Source of the DNA: Candidatus Avelusimicrobium intestinipullorum
Lineage (GTDB): Bacteria > Elusimicrobiota > Elusimicrobia > Elusimicrobiales > Elusimicrobiaceae
Length of the DNA stretch: 64,000 nt
Reading direction: 5' to 3'
NCBI GenBank assembly: GCA_944324635.1
Contig: CALUXC010000004.1
Location: 62,001 to 126,000, forward strand
Shown here in pieces: positions 27,850 to 37,119 of the stretch. The notes below the pieces were generated by a model, which was given only the letters and a program-made list of their open reading frames with translations, ran no database searches and was not told the DNA's origin. How positions within the stretch are numbered: position 1 is the stretch's first letter; each line of letters starts with the position of its first letter. Both the position numbers and the translations under genes were made by a program.

Positions 27850-29274
27850 TTATTTCTCCGCTTTAGGTGCTTCTTTGGCGGCGGGTTTTTCGTCCTTTTT
27901 AACGTCCTTAGAGGAGGAAGCTGATTTATCGTCCGATTTAGCCTTCTTGGCGTCTTTTTTGGCTTTGCGTTCTTCGGCCTCTTTTTTAGACTGCGCCTTG
28001 GCGTCCTCCAGCGACACTTTCCCCGTCAAAATTTCCACGGCTTTATCCAACACGGGGTCTTTGGCGGTGAATTTCATCTCGGGCGTTTCCTTGCCCGGGG
28101 TATAGACAATGTCGTTATACTGCATGAAAATTTTCACTTCGTCCTCCGCCGGCACCGGTATTTCCACGTCCGGCAGGATTCCGCCCTCATCGGCTTTGGT
28201 TTTATCGCGGTAATCGCGCTGAATGAGGCGGCCGGAAGGAGTATAATATTTGGCAATGGTCAGCCTCAGCCCCGCTCCGCCGGACAACGGCAACACCTGC
28301 TGCACGCTGGCTTTGCCAAACGTACGCTGCCCCACCACAAAGGCCCGCTCGTTATCCTGCAGCGCGCCCGACACAATTTCGCTGGCGCTGGCGGAACCTT
28401 GGTTCACCAGTACCGCCATCGGCAAATCGGGGTAAGCCGGTTTGGAAGAAGTTTTGAATTCCTGATAGTATTCCGGCTTTCTGCCTTTGGTGTACACAAT
28501 CATTTCGTCCGGCTGTAAAAACAGTTTGGCAATATCCACCGCACCGGTCAACAGGCCGCCGGGGTTAAAGCGCAAATCCAACACCAGGGATTTCATACCC
28601 TGCTTTTGCAAAGCGGCCAACGCTTTTTTGACTTCCTCGGTGCTGTGGCCTGAAAAATCCACCATATAGAGGTATCCTACCTGGTCGTTAAGCATGCGGT
28701 AGTACACCACTTCGGGCACGATTCTTTCGCGCTTGAGTACAAAATCTTTTTGCGTCTTATATTCGCCTTTATCGTTCTTGCGGCTGATGGTAATTTTCAC
28801 TTTGCTTCCGGCTTCGCCGCGCATCAAGTCCACCGCTTCGTCAAGCGGCATGCCGTCAATGTCTTGATCGTCCACAAAAAGCACGCGGTCCCCCGGCATG
28901 ACGCCGGCCTTAAACGCAGGCGTGCCCGGCATGGGGCTCATCACGGTTACAAACCCGTCCACCATTTGCAAGCGCATGCCTACGCCGCCAAAGTCCCCGC
29001 GGGTATCGTTTTTCAAATTTTTGTAATCTTTCGGGTCCAAATACTGGGAGAAATCGTCCAGCTCGCCCACCACGCCTTTGATGGCGCCCGTAATCAGTTT
29101 GTCGGTATCGGTATTTTCCACATAGTTTTCTTTCACAAACTCCAACACGTCCACAAACGTGCGCAGCTGTTTTAGGCTGTTGTCCGCCGCCGCATACGCA
29201 TAGGGGAACAACGTCCCGATAAAAAACAATACCGCCGCCAAAACGGCATAACGATTAAGCTTTTTTGATTTCAT
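27850..29274 (-). CDS. ctpA: Carboxy-terminal processing protease (S41, CtpA/Prc family)
   Basis: A periplasmic serine protease. The signal anchor (MKSKKLNRYAVLAAVLFFIGTLFPYAYA), an N-terminal helical part, a PDZ domain (about 85-165, with GVGMRLQ and PAFKAGVMPGDRVLFVD) and the S41 core are all visible. The catalytic Ser is in NQGSASASEIVSG near 300 and Lys in RTFGKASVQ near 320. The C-terminus ends in a Lys/Ala/Asp/Ser-rich tail of about 45 residues that is longer than usual. The ATG at 29274 follows AAGAGG and gives a proper signal; the longer frame to 29304 overlaps the EnvC-like stop. Its place after envC/ftsX suggests a role in envelope or wall-enzyme turnover. Confidence 0.93.
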   Translation of the reverse strand: MKSKKLNRYAVLAAVLFFIGTLFPYAYAAADNSLKQLRTFVDVLEFVKENYVENTDTDKLITGAIKGVVGELDDFSQYLDPKDYKNLKNDTRGDFGGVGMRLQMVDGFVTVMSPMPGTPAFKAGVMPGDRVLFVDDQDIDGMPLDEAVDLMRGEAGSKVKITISRKNDKGEYKTQKDFVLKRERIVPEVVYYRMLNDQVGYLYMVDFSGHSTEEVKKALAALQKQGMKSLVLDLRFNPGGLLTGAVDIAKLFLQPDEMIVYTKGRKPEYYQEFKTSSKPAYPDLPMAVLVNQGSASASEIVSGALQDNERAFVVGQRTFGKASVQQVLPLSGGAGLRLTIAKYYTPSGRLIQRDYRDKTKADEGGILPDVEIPVPAEDEVKIFMQYNDIVYTPGKETPEMKFTAKDPVLDKAVEILTGKVSLEDAKAQSKKEAEERKAKKDAKKAKSDDKSASSSKDVKKDEKPAAKEAPKAEK

Positions 29275-29291
29275 ACATAACCTCTTAAATT

Positions 29292-30458
29292 TTATTTCAG
29301 CCAAGTCTGCGGATCCACGGCGGTGGCACCCTGGCGGATTTCAAAATACACCGCAAAACGCCCCGTACCGGAGGACGCCTGCGTGTCTTTCCCTGCCGTG
29401 CCCAACACGCCTTGCTGCGGGAGTTTATCCCCCACCGCCACGCTGATTTGCTGTAAAAATCCGTAAATCGTAAAGAAGCCCTTTCCGTGGTCTACAATCA
29501 CCACGTTTCCGTACGAACGGAAAGGCCCCGCATAAATCACGCTTCCTTCCTCCACCGTGCGCACCGGCGCACCGGCAGAAGCGGAAATTTTAATCCCGTC
29601 GCGGAAGATCCACGTGTTCAAATCCGAACGGTATTCTTTGCCGAATTTGCTGATAATTTTGCCCGTCACCGGCCAAGGCAAAGAATGTGCCGGCACGTCA
29701 ATCTTCGGCCCGGCTGCCTTTTTGCCCGGCGTTTTGGAAGCGGCCGTTTTCTTGGCATCGGCCGCCTTGCGTTTGCGTTCAAATGAGGCCAGCAACCGGT
29801 TCAATTCTTCGGCCGATTTGTTTAATTCGTTAATTTCCTGGCGCACCGCCGCCACTTTGCGTTTGGTAACGTCCAAATCTTTCTGCTTTTTATTAAAGGA
29901 CTGGGAAATAACCGCCTGTTCCTTTTTGATTTGACTGCTTTGCGCCAACAGCTTTTTATTGCGTTCTTCAAACGTTTGAATCCGTTTTTTAGCTTCGGCA
30001 TTTTCCTTTTTAAGTTCAGCGGCAAAGGCGGCCTTATGCGTCAGCATACGCTCGGCAAAAATCTGTTGTTCCAGGCTATACCCCCCCGCGCAATAGGGGC
30101 AGGAAGGCGTGAAATAATAATTATTCAATTCTTCTTCCACCACGCCCTGCCACATAGGCATGCTGCGTTCCAGCGCGGCGCGTTTTTCTTCAATGGAAAG
30201 CAAATTTTGTTCTACGTACGTAATGTCCGACTCTACTTTGTTTTTCATCCGTTCGGCCCGTGCTTTTTTATCGGCCAAAGCGGAAATTTCTTTGGAAATT
30301 TTCTGTTCTTGTTCGCGGTATTTTTTCAGTTCTTTTTCTTTCTGGGCGGCTTCGTTTTTCAGTTTTTCTATTTCGCGTTTACGATCGGCAGCCTCGTCGC
30401 AAAAAAGCGGCGAAGCGCAAAACGTGAAAAGCAATAAAATACTTAAAATTTTTGCCAT
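29292..30458 (-). CDS. envC: EnvC-like murein hydrolase activator (degenerate M23 domain)
   Basis: A signal peptide (MAKILSILLLFTFCASPLFC) precedes a long coiled coil (about 22-235, interrupted near 110-125 by a Cys-containing loop SCPYCAGGY) and a C-terminal LytM/M23 domain (about 270-388). The zinc ligands of active M23 peptidases are absent: the first His/Asp motif reads WIFRDGIKI, the HxxH site reads IYGFLQ, and the HxH reads VYFEIR. EnvC proteins, which activate amidases and answer to FtsEX, are likewise inactive. The start at 30458 overlaps the end of ftsX, matching that partnership. Confidence 0.88.
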   Translation of the reverse strand: MAKILSILLLFTFCASPLFCDEAADRKREIEKLKNEAAQKEKELKKYREQEQKISKEISALADKKARAERMKNKVESDITYVEQNLLSIEEKRAALERSMPMWQGVVEEELNNYYFTPSCPYCAGGYSLEQQIFAERMLTHKAAFAAELKKENAEAKKRIQTFEERNKKLLAQSSQIKKEQAVISQSFNKKQKDLDVTKRKVAAVRQEINELNKSAEELNRLLASFERKRKAADAKKTAASKTPGKKAAGPKIDVPAHSLPWPVTGKIISKFGKEYRSDLNTWIFRDGIKISASAGAPVRTVEEGSVIYAGPFRSYGNVVIVDHGKGFFTIYGFLQQISVAVGDKLPQQGVLGTAGKDTQASSGTGRFAVYFEIRQGATAVDPQTWLK

Positions 30459-31246
30459 TTTGTTAACGTCCACCCAAACAGCCCGCAAAACGCCAGCATC
30501 AGCAGCTGGCGGCCGGGCGTGGTAAACTGACGCACCGCTTCGGCCAAAAAGCCGGTGGGATACACCAGTACCGCAAAAAACGCGCAGGAAGCCAGCCCCG
30601 CCAATATGCCGGACACCGCCCCCCCAAAATAATGCGCGCGAACCTGGTTGGAAGGATACGCTTCCACCAAAAACATAAAAGCCAAAAACAATAAAATGGA
30701 AAAGATAACCGCCAAATTAAGCAATTTGGAGCACAGGCCCGTATAGAAAAGCAACCGGGCATGCTGCAAATTATAATGCGCTTCCAGGGTGGGATATTCC
30801 GCGGCCAAATTGTCCACAAACGGGCGAATGTTATTGATGGCTTTATAATTTAATTTAAGCTCAAAATAAGCCGGCATTTTGTTTTTGCCCATTAGCAGCA
30901 AGGCTTCGGTAAGCTGCGGGTTTTGGCGGCGTACCACTTCCAGGGCATCTTCCGGCGAGAAAAGTCGCACGGACTGAATATCCTCTTTCTGATTTAACGA
31001 CTCTCCAATCTGCTCCAGCGTTTCATTTTCGGCCTGGGAATTGACCGTCAGCAACACCTTAAACGTGCTGTCCAATTCCTTATAATAATTACCCAGGCGC
31101 ATGTTTACAAACACCACGCTCTGCAATAGCACCGCCACGGCAAACACCAACAAAAACAGCCGTCTGTGCAGGCGGAACACTTGTTTGGGCGCGCCGGAGG
31201 CTTCCGCCTTGCCTTCAAACATTTCTTTTAATTCCGTATCCTTCAT
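30443..31246 (-). CDS. ftsX: FtsX-like cell-division permease
   Basis: A 267-residue inner-membrane protein: cytoplasmic N-terminus, first helix (about 28-48), a periplasmic domain of about 125 residues with the FtsX pattern (VLLTVNSQAENETLEQI, VRLFSPEDALEVV), then three helices in the C-terminal half. FtsX transmits ATP hydrolysis by FtsE to EnvC-type hydrolase activators, and the overlapping downstream gene is EnvC-like. No ftsE is adjacent, which is unusual; the upstream gene is an alkaline phosphatase with which it shares an ATGA overlap. Confidence 0.85.
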   Translation of the reverse strand: MKDTELKEMFEGKAEASGAPKQVFRLHRRLFLLVFAVAVLLQSVVFVNMRLGNYYKELDSTFKVLLTVNSQAENETLEQIGESLNQKEDIQSVRLFSPEDALEVVRRQNPQLTEALLLMGKNKMPAYFELKLNYKAINNIRPFVDNLAAEYPTLEAHYNLQHARLLFYTGLCSKLLNLAVIFSILLFLAFMFLVEAYPSNQVRAHYFGGAVSGILAGLASCAFFAVLVYPTGFLAEAVRQFTTPGRQLLMLAFCGLFGWTLTKWQKF

Positions 31247-32622
31247 TTGTCGCTCCAGCCCAATACGTTTTTCATGCGGGGCAGAATGTCCGTATTATGA
31301 TACACGCCGGTAAATTCGTCCGCTTCCGGCCCATAGGCCACGCTCAAAATAGGCAAGGAGGAGTGGTTAATCGTCGCCCACACCAACCCGCGCGATTCGT
31401 TTAACTGGGCAAACAAGCCGCTCACGTCGGACAGGTTTTCAAATTGAGAAATATCCACTTCATACCCCATCGCTTCGGACAGGCGCTGCTGCAAATACTC
31501 GGGCGTCAGTTTCGCGGCGGGCATTTTCTTCAACTCCATTTCCAAATTGTACAAGCTGCGTTTCTGCTTGGCAAACTGGCGGAACGTTTCAAACGAAGCA
31601 TAGTCGGCATCCCCGCCGTAAAGCACTTCGCCCTGGGCGGTTTTGGCAGCCGCTTTTTCTTTGCCCACGTGGCGATAAGCAAAAGCGCCCAGCCCGGTAT
31701 CGTGGTCGGCGTTTAGGTACACCAGCGTTTCGCCGTTTTTATCCGCATAGGCGGTCAAGTAGCCCAGCAGTTCGTCCAAGGCTTTCATTTCATGGAACCA
31801 GGCCCCCGCATCATGCGCATGACCGGCCCAGTCTATTTTGCCGGCTTCCACAATCAGTACAAAGCCTTTTTCGTTTTTGCTTAACAGCTCCACCGCTTTT
31901 TGGGTTTGTTCGGTAAGAGAAGGAATTTGCGGATACAGGTTCATTTCCAAGGACATCGGCAGCGACGTATCGGCAAACAGCCCCAATACCTTGCCGGATT
32001 TTACCCCCGCCAACTCTTTTTTGTTCAGCGCCACGCGGTAACCTTTTTTCTTGGCCTGGCGCAACAGTTTTTTGTTTTCACCCGTGCTGAAATATTTCAG
32101 TCCGCCGCCCAACACCACGTCGGGCGCGAAATCCACGATTTGCCGCGCAATGGCCATTTTTTCGTTGCGGTTTTGCACATGGGCGGTAAACCCGGCGGGA
32201 GTAGCGTCCGTCACGTAGGTATCGCTAATCACGCCCACCGCTTTGCCCTGTTTGCGGGCCAGCTCCAGCAAGTTTTCCACTTCCTGGCCGTTATGATCCA
32301 CCCCCACCATTTCGGGGCGGGAAAGCTGCCCGGTGGCCATTTGCGTAGCCGAAGCGGCCGAATCGGTCACCACGGTATCATAGGTATTGTTAAAAAACAG
32401 CCCCCACTGCGCACGGTTCATCAGCTTTTCCAGGTTGGACACTTTCCCCGGGAATTCCTCCAGCCCGGCGTACCGAACGCCCTGCATAAAAAAGCCCATG
32501 GCTTCCGGACCCATGCCGTCCCCAATCACCCAAATGACGTTTTTCACATCGCCCGCGCACAACGTCGCGGACAGGAACACCCACGCAAACACGGCCAAAG
32601 CCGCACGGCGAATCTTATTCAT
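31243..32622 (-). CDS. Alkaline phosphatase family protein
   Basis: A periplasmic metallophosphatase that releases phosphate from monoesters. The signal peptide (MNKIRRAALAVFAWVFLSATLCAG) is followed by the metal-site Asp in VIGDGMG, the nucleophile motif VVTDSAASATQMATGQ (Ser near 93), the second metal region EAGKIDWAGHAHDAG and NADHDTGLGAF with further His/Asp ligands. All expected ligands are visible, so it should be active. The ATG at 32622 is set by AGGAG and by the signal peptide; the frame runs on to 32709 without a better site. It lies between glgA and ftsX. Confidence 0.94.
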   Translation of the reverse strand: MNKIRRAALAVFAWVFLSATLCAGDVKNVIWVIGDGMGPEAMGFFMQGVRYAGLEEFPGKVSNLEKLMNRAQWGLFFNNTYDTVVTDSAASATQMATGQLSRPEMVGVDHNGQEVENLLELARKQGKAVGVISDTYVTDATPAGFTAHVQNRNEKMAIARQIVDFAPDVVLGGGLKYFSTGENKKLLRQAKKKGYRVALNKKELAGVKSGKVLGLFADTSLPMSLEMNLYPQIPSLTEQTQKAVELLSKNEKGFVLIVEAGKIDWAGHAHDAGAWFHEMKALDELLGYLTAYADKNGETLVYLNADHDTGLGAFAYRHVGKEKAAAKTAQGEVLYGGDADYASFETFRQFAKQKRSLYNLEMELKKMPAAKLTPEYLQQRLSEAMGYEVDISQFENLSDVSGLFAQLNESRGLVWATINHSSLPILSVAYGPEADEFTGVYHNTDILPRMKNVLGWSDK

Positions 32623-32632
32623 ATCAAATCTC

Positions 32633-34081
32633 CTAAACAATAGTTTTCCGGTAAAGGTCCAAATAAGCCTGGGCCGATTTATCCCACGACAAATCCTGCC
32701 GCATGGCATTGCGCACCAGGCGCGTCCACAATTGGCGGTTGTTAAACACTTTCAAAGCGTTTTCCACCGCCGCGCAAATTCCGTTTTCGGTAAATGTATC
32801 AATAAAAAATCCGGTAGCGGTTTCTTCATTTCCGGGGCGGTAGCCTTTCACCGTATCCACCAAGCCCCCTACCTTGGAAACCACCGGCAAAGCGCCGTAT
32901 TTCATGGCGATTAACTGCGAGAGACCACACGGCTCAAAGCGAGACGGCATCAAAAATATATCCGCCCCCGCGTAAATGCGGTGGGCCAAATCTTCGTCCA
33001 AGCGGCCGTTGTAGCTGACGGACGTCGGATTATTACGCGCCAGGCTTTGGTAGGCTTTTTCCAGCATCGGGTCCCCCATGCCCAGCACCACAAATTGAAC
33101 GCGGTCTTTCATTCTTTCAATCAAGCTGACCACCACGTCCAACCCTTTTTGATAATCCAACCGCGACACAATACCAATTAACGGTTTGTCGGGGTCCTGC
33201 GCCAGCTTGCATTGCTGCTGCAAAGCCAGCTTGGCGGCCAACTTGCCTTTGACCACTTCCGACGTATCATACCCAATCGGCAGCACAGGGTCTATTTCCG
33301 GATCCCACACTTCGGTATCAATCCCGTTTACGATACCGCAGAAATTTTTGCTGCGGTAGCGCAGGAGGCCTTCTAAGCCAAAACCCATGGCGGGGTCCGT
33401 CTGTACCTCGCGGGCATAGTTGGGACTGACGGTGTTGACGTTATCGGCAAACACGATGCCGCTCTTCAAAAAGCTGATACCGCCGTAATATTCAAATTTG
33501 TCGGGCGTATAATCCACGGGGTGGAAGCCCGCTTTCTTGAAAGAAGAATAAGGATAATGCCCCTGATAGGCGATATTGTGAATGGTGTAGAGGCTGCGGG
33601 TGCGGGTATAGAAAGCGTCCAGCTTATAAACGGTTTTCAAATAGGCGGGAATGAGCCCGGTCTGCCAATCGTGGCAGTGGATAATGTCGGGGCGGAAGCC
33701 GATAAATTTGCACCCTTCCAATACCGCCCGGCTAAAAAGGATAAAGCGTTCGTCGTTATCGGGGTATTCGCCCGTTTTGGTGCGGTATAGTTCGGGGCGG
33801 TCAAAATACTTGCGGTTCCCCACAAAAAACACCAGCACATTACCCCAGTTTATATAGGAAAGAGATACCTGTTCAATCCGATCCCCCAACGGAATCAAAT
33901 ACACCCCCGGCACCACCTTAAGCGAAGATACCCGCACAATATTGCGGTAATGCGGCAAGAACAGCAACACTTTGTTGCCTTTGCGCATGGCAAACTGCTG
34001 GCACAAAGCGCCCACCACATCGGCCAGACCTCCAGTCTTGCAGAAAGGGAACGCCTCGCTGGCGGCTAAAACGATATTCAT
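32633..34081 (-). CDS. glgA: Glycogen synthase GlgA
   Basis: A GT5 enzyme that extends alpha-1,4-glucan from ADP-glucose in the cytoplasm. The family start LAASEAFPFCKTGGLADVVGAL carries the ADP-glucose-binding KTGGLAD. Further motifs are IHCHDWQTGLIPAY, IHNIAYQGHYP, NTVSPNYARE and the C-terminal nucleotide-binding SRFEPCGLSQLIAMKYG. Length 482 is standard. It starts only 1 base after the scpB stop region, but no other glycogen gene is in the window. Confidence 0.96.
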   Translation of the reverse strand: MNIVLAASEAFPFCKTGGLADVVGALCQQFAMRKGNKVLLFLPHYRNIVRVSSLKVVPGVYLIPLGDRIEQVSLSYINWGNVLVFFVGNRKYFDRPELYRTKTGEYPDNDERFILFSRAVLEGCKFIGFRPDIIHCHDWQTGLIPAYLKTVYKLDAFYTRTRSLYTIHNIAYQGHYPYSSFKKAGFHPVDYTPDKFEYYGGISFLKSGIVFADNVNTVSPNYAREVQTDPAMGFGLEGLLRYRSKNFCGIVNGIDTEVWDPEIDPVLPIGYDTSEVVKGKLAAKLALQQQCKLAQDPDKPLIGIVSRLDYQKGLDVVVSLIERMKDRVQFVVLGMGDPMLEKAYQSLARNNPTSVSYNGRLDEDLAHRIYAGADIFLMPSRFEPCGLSQLIAMKYGALPVVSKVGGLVDTVKGYRPGNEETATGFFIDTFTENGICAAVENALKVFNNRQLWTRLVRNAMRQDLSWDKSAQAYLDLYRKTIV

Positions 34082-34082
34082 G

Positions 34083-35273
34083 TTATTTATCCTCCTGGGG
34101 TTCGGAATGGTTCGTATTTTCGGTTACTTCGCCCTCGGGCTGCTGCGGTTCGGGTGCAGGCTCGGCCGGCTGAGGGTCCTGGTTCGGGATAGGCAAGGAA
34201 TCATCTTGCGGCTGAGCAACCGCCTGTCCGTCAGCCTGGGCCGGCTGGTCCGAAGGCTCTTGGGCAGGTTGTTCGGCCGCAGCTTCCGCCTGGGCGGCTT
34301 GCGCCAGAGCATCGGGCTGGGCAGCTTCAGCAGGCTGGCCAAAGAAATCGCCTTTATTGTAGCTGTTACGCGTAAAGAACGGATCGGCCGACGAATCCAA
34401 CGCTTCCAAGCGTTCTTCGCCTTCCAATTCTTCCAGCGGGATAATGGCCGGCTCCGCCAAGGGCGGCAACGGCTCGCCAAAGGGCAGGTCTTCTTGTTTT
34501 TCCCGCAGGGATTTGGCGGCAAACACCTGCAAGTCGGGCAAGTCGGAAATTTTGTTCAGCCCGAACATTCTTAAAAATTCGTCCGTCGTGCCGTACACCA
34601 TCGGGCGGCCTACGGTGTCTTTTTTACCCACCACGCGCACCAGAGAGCGTTCCAACAATCTCTCCAGCGGGCCGGCCACATCCACCCCGCGGATAGCTTC
34701 CATTTCCGCACGGGTGATGGGCTGTTTGTAAGCCACGATGGCCAACGTTTCCAACGCGGCGTTGGAAAGCTTGGTGGTCATTTTTTCGTTATACAAGCGG
34801 CGCACCCAGCGGCCGTATTCGGGCTTGGTGGACATTTGAAACCCGCCCCCCAGCTCCACCACGCGAAGCGCGCTGTTTCGGCGGAGATAGTCGGCCTGGA
34901 TTTCCAAAATCATTTCCCGCACGCGCCGTGCGTCCACCCCGTCAATAACGTCTGCAATGCGGGTGGGTTTAAGCGGGCGGTCGGTAATAAACAAAAGGGT
35001 TTCCACAATTTGCTTAAATTCGCTGGTAGGCACCAATTCAAAAGGTTCTTCGTCGCCGGAGGGCTTTTCGGCCGGGGAAGGCTGTTCGGCTGCCGGCTGG
35101 GCGGCCTCTTCTTGTTCCGAATGGGCCGCTTCCGCCTCGGCGGAGGCCTGCGGCTGGACGGCGGGTTCCTGCGCAGACGCCGCCTGCTCAGGCATCTGTT
35201 CGGCAACAGTGCCCGCCGGCTCAGAGGCCGTTTGTTCGGCAGGGATAGGGTTCATTTCTTCTTCGGTCTGCAT
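34083..35273 (-). CDS. scpB: ScpB, condensin accessory protein with long disordered tails
   Basis: The central part (about residues 78-235) is normal ScpB: two winged-helix units with KQIVETLLFITDRPLKP, LSNAALETLAIVAYKQPITRAEME and GRPMVYGTTDEFLRMFGL. ScpB with ScpA and SMC compacts the chromosome. At 396 residues it is about twice the usual size. The extra length is an Ala/Glu/Gln/Pro-rich N-terminal tail (about 75 residues) and a similar C-terminal tail (about 150 residues), both low-complexity. GGAGG before the ATG at 35273 confirms that the N-terminal tail is translated. Confidence 0.92.
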   Translation of the reverse strand: MQTEEEMNPIPAEQTASEPAGTVAEQMPEQAASAQEPAVQPQASAEAEAAHSEQEEAAQPAAEQPSPAEKPSGDEEPFELVPTSEFKQIVETLLFITDRPLKPTRIADVIDGVDARRVREMILEIQADYLRRNSALRVVELGGGFQMSTKPEYGRWVRRLYNEKMTTKLSNAALETLAIVAYKQPITRAEMEAIRGVDVAGPLERLLERSLVRVVGKKDTVGRPMVYGTTDEFLRMFGLNKISDLPDLQVFAAKSLREKQEDLPFGEPLPPLAEPAIIPLEELEGEERLEALDSSADPFFTRNSYNKGDFFGQPAEAAQPDALAQAAQAEAAAEQPAQEPSDQPAQADGQAVAQPQDDSLPIPNQDPQPAEPAPEPQQPEGEVTENTNHSEPQEDK

Positions 35274-35291
35274 ATCAAATCCTCCGGGCGT

Positions 35292-36053
35292 TTATTTGGC
35301 TTCGCCGTGCATTAAGGTCTTAAAATCTTTATCTTTGTTTTCCGGATTAAGATAAATGCGAATCCGGCCCAACTGTTCGTCCTGTCGGGCGATCAGCTTT
35401 TTGATTTTCATCAGTTCCAGCACCGCCATAAAACACGTAATAATGCCGCGCTTTTTGGTTTCGCCCACAAAAATTTCGTCCAACAACACCCATTCGCGCC
35501 GCGCCAGCATATTGACGACTTTTTCCATCTTCATTTCAATGGGGAATTCTTCCACCTTCAGCAGTTCAATTCTCTTCCGCTCGTCTAACCGTTCAAAGGC
35601 GCGTTTCACGGCGGCCAAGAGGTCAAACATCTGCAGGTTGATTACTTTTTCCCCGTCGTCAAAAATAGGGGCGGAACGGTAAAAATTATCTTTATTCTCT
35701 TCAAATTTTTGTTCCAAGAATTTGCTGGCTTCTTTGTATTTTTGATATTCCACCAGCTTGGCCACCAGCTCTTTTACGGGGTTGGGGCCTTCGTCTTCCG
35801 ACGTGGGAGTCTGAGAAGGAAGCAGCGTCTTGGCTTTAATCTGCATCAGCGTGCTGGCCATCACCAAAAACTCGCCCGCCACCTCCAGGTTCAGCTCCTT
35901 CATGACGTTTAGATAATCCAAATACTGCTTGGTAATTTCCGCAATGTTAATGTCGCAAATGTCCAAATTGTCTTTTTTAATCAAGTGCAAAAGCAGGTCC
36001 ATCGGACCTTCAAACACGTTGATATGGACATTTATCGGCGCGGGAGCAAGCAT
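35292..36053 (-). CDS. scpA: ScpA, condensin kleisin subunit
   Basis: The bacterial kleisin that bridges SMC heads together with ScpB. Family features are VFEGPMDLLLHLIKKDNLDICDINIAEITKQYL near the N-terminus (residues about 13-45), EFLVMASTLMQIKAKTLLP, and a C-terminal winged-helix ending ITCFMAVLELMKIKKL. It starts 1 base after the trpS stop and precedes scpB by 18 bases, the common ScpA-ScpB order. Length 253 is typical. Confidence 0.95.
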   Translation of the reverse strand: MLAPAPINVHINVFEGPMDLLLHLIKKDNLDICDINIAEITKQYLDYLNVMKELNLEVAGEFLVMASTLMQIKAKTLLPSQTPTSEDEGPNPVKELVAKLVEYQKYKEASKFLEQKFEENKDNFYRSAPIFDDGEKVINLQMFDLLAAVKRAFERLDERKRIELLKVEEFPIEMKMEKVVNMLARREWVLLDEIFVGETKKRGIITCFMAVLELMKIKKLIARQDEQLGRIRIYLNPENKDKDFKTLMHGEAK

Positions 36054-36054
36054 A

Positions 36055-37110
36055 TTACCGGGTCACCCTCATCGCTTTTTTGACGGCGGCCAACGTCTTG
36101 GCCGCATTGGCGCGGGCACGTTCCTTGCCCAGCGACACGATTTTTTCCAACATAGCATCGTCATTTTCAAACGTTTTGCGCCGTTCGGAAAAAGCTTTCA
36201 GTTCGGGTTCCATCAGTGCGAACAATTCTTTCTTGCACGCCACACAACCCAGCGCGCCGGCTTTGCATTCTTCGCAGCGTTTGGCCGCGCAGGGATTGTA
36301 AATCTGGTGGAACGCATACACCACACAGCCGTCGGGATTGGCGGGGTCGGTAGCTTTTTTCTTGTTGGGGTCGGTGAACATGGACATCACTTTTTTGCGT
36401 ACGGAATCCAAGTCCTCGCCCAGGGTGATGGTATTGTTGTAAGATTTAGACATTTTCCGCCCGTCAATGCCCGGCACGCGGGCCACGCTGGTAAACAGCG
36501 GGGCGGGCTCGGTGAAAACTTCTACGCCGTAAATTTCGGCAAAGCGGCGGGCCAGGTCGCGCGCAATTTCCAGGTGGGCAGTTTGGTCCTTGCCCACGGG
36601 CACATAAGCGGCCTGCTGGATTAAAATATCCGTTGCCATCAGCACGGGATAGCCCAAAAAGCCAAAGGAAGAAATGTCTTCGTCCCCGGCGATAGAGTTT
36701 ATTTTTTCGCCCAGCGATTTTTCGTCCAATTGCCCGGCGTATTTTTGTTTCAAAAGTTCTTGAATCTGTTCTTTGTAAGTCGGGTTTCTAAGCAACCAGC
36801 CCAAAGGCGTAATCATACCCAAAAGCGTGTTGAGTTCGCTTACTTCGGGCACATCGGACTGGATAAAAATGGTGCATTTTTCGGGGTTCAGCCCGGCCGT
36901 CAGCCAATCCACCAGCATGTTGCGGCTGTTTTCGGCCAGGTTTTCGGTGTGTTCATAGGCGGTAGTCAGCGAGTGTAAATCCGCCACGAAAAAATAGCAG
37001 TTGTACTTTTCCTGCAACGCCACCCAATTTTTGAGCGCTCCGTGAAAGTTGCCCAAATGCAGTTTGCCCGTAGGGCGCATACCGGAAAGTACGATTTTGT
37101 CAGTTTGCAT
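36055..37110 (-). CDS. trpS: Tryptophanyl-tRNA synthetase with a probable metal or Fe-S site
   Basis: A class I synthetase that charges tRNA-Trp. HIGH-type motif PTGKLHLGNFHG (residues 13-24) and KMSKS at 219-223 are present. Unlike common short TrpRS forms it holds six cysteines in the anticodon region: 262, 274, 279, 282, 289 and 292. The last three give C-x6-C-x2-C, the spacing used by the [4Fe-4S] tryptophanyl-tRNA synthetase of Thermotoga maritima, which has C-x22-C-x6-C-x2-C; here Cys262 lies 20 residues before Cys282. Cluster binding is therefore likely but the fourth ligand is uncertain. Confidence 0.95.
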   Translation of the reverse strand: MQTDKIVLSGMRPTGKLHLGNFHGALKNWVALQEKYNCYFFVADLHSLTTAYEHTENLAENSRNMLVDWLTAGLNPEKCTIFIQSDVPEVSELNTLLGMITPLGWLLRNPTYKEQIQELLKQKYAGQLDEKSLGEKINSIAGDEDISSFGFLGYPVLMATDILIQQAAYVPVGKDQTAHLEIARDLARRFAEIYGVEVFTEPAPLFTSVARVPGIDGRKMSKSYNNTITLGEDLDSVRKKVMSMFTDPNKKKATDPANPDGCVVYAFHQIYNPCAAKRCEECKAGALGCVACKKELFALMEPELKAFSERRKTFENDDAMLEKIVSLGKERARANAAKTLAAVKKAMRVTR

Positions 37111-37119
37111 AAATACCTC

